Of a DNA stretch of 13,976 nt, positions 13,866-13,976 are shown piece by piece. The stretch is from Bacillota bacterium (lineage in GTDB: Bacteria > Bacillota > Clostridia > Christensenellales > Aristaeellaceae), in contig JAEYRW010000066.1 of the NCBI GenBank assembly GCA_023435435.1, forward strand, positions 1 through 13,976, read 5' to 3'. Positions within the stretch are counted from its first letter, which is position 1. The number at the start of each line of letters is the position of its first letter. The position numbers were made by a program, and so were the translations under genes. The notes beneath the pieces were generated by a model, which was given only the letters and a program-made list of their open reading frames with translations, was not told the DNA's origin and searched no databases.

Positions 13866-13976
13866 TTGGCCCCTTGGCCCCTTGGCCCCTTGGCCCCTTG
13901 GCCCCTTGGCCCCTTGGCCCCTTGGCCCCTTGGCCCCTTGGCCCCTTGGCCCCTTGGCCCCTTGGCCCCTTGGCCC
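13866..13976. repeat. 8-bp tandem repeat (TTGGCCCC), at least 13 copies
   Basis: Thirteen identical full units plus seven bases of a fourteenth run to the edge of the window without a mismatch. The minus strand reads GGGGCCAA, giving regularly spaced G4 runs. Since 8 is not a multiple of 3, a change of one unit would shift any reading frame, and none of the six frames contains a stop. The array may continue past the window, so copy number is a minimum. It could be a slippage-prone locus or an assembly edge. Confidence 0.95.

Noticed and set aside
13866..13976. CRISPR array
   Set aside because: The repeat unit is 8 bp with no spacers and no cas gene is present; it is a simple tandem repeat.
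13866..13976. Collagen-like protein encoded by the repeat (GAKGPRGQ)
   Set aside because: The encoded period is eight residues, not three, so Gly-X-Y does not hold, and no start codon is seen.

Overview
The window is about 65% G+C and densely coded. Nearly every gene has a GGAGG-type ribosome binding site, and several promoters are close to the sigma-70/sigma-A consensus. The gene content is anaerobic and amino-acid-fermenting: a ferredoxin-dependent indolepyruvate oxidoreductase, a membrane polyferredoxin, a PadR regulator, a FliB-like Cys-cluster protein and a URO-D-like protein. I infer a high-G+C anaerobic member of the Clostridia or a close relative; the genus cannot be named from sequence alone. 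I see no rRNA, tRNA, CRISPR array, transposase or phage gene.

Left part (1-2560, minus strand): an AT-richer edge (1-129, about 44% G+C), an MFS transporter whose last codons form two tandem hairpins, and a FliB/YkgJ-like cysteine-cluster protein. The latter's ribosome binding site lies inside one arm of an 11-bp perfect inverted repeat.

Centre left (2698-7642, minus strand): a complete branched-chain amino acid (LIV-I type) ABC importer, transcribed livK-livH-livM-livG-livF. Genes H to F are tightly packed. A 10-bp hairpin separates livK from livH. livK has a long leader (about 310 nt) that starts at a strong promoter and contains a terminator-like hairpin just upstream of the gene.

Centre (7684-10611): an FlK-type acyl-CoA thioesterase (minus) is divergent from iorAB (plus), which ends at a strong intrinsic terminator. 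Together with the importer this looks like an amino acid uptake and oxidation module: import, transamination elsewhere, oxidative decarboxylation of the 2-oxoacid to an acyl-CoA with reduction of ferredoxin, and possible thioester hydrolysis.

Right part (10615-13976): a perfect-consensus promoter overlapping a palindromic operator drives a PadR-family regulator and an overlapping NapH-like membrane polyferredoxin gene. A UPF0489/peptide-arginase-like gene converges on these with an 8-bp overlap, and is divergent from a URO-D-superfamily gene. The window ends in at least 13 copies of an 8-bp tandem repeat, TTGGCCCC. A near-consensus promoter just before the array points into it, so something beyond the edge may be controlled through the repeat. 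The best candidates for undescribed biology are the two leader RNAs (before the FliB-like gene and before livK) and this promoter-repeat arrangement.
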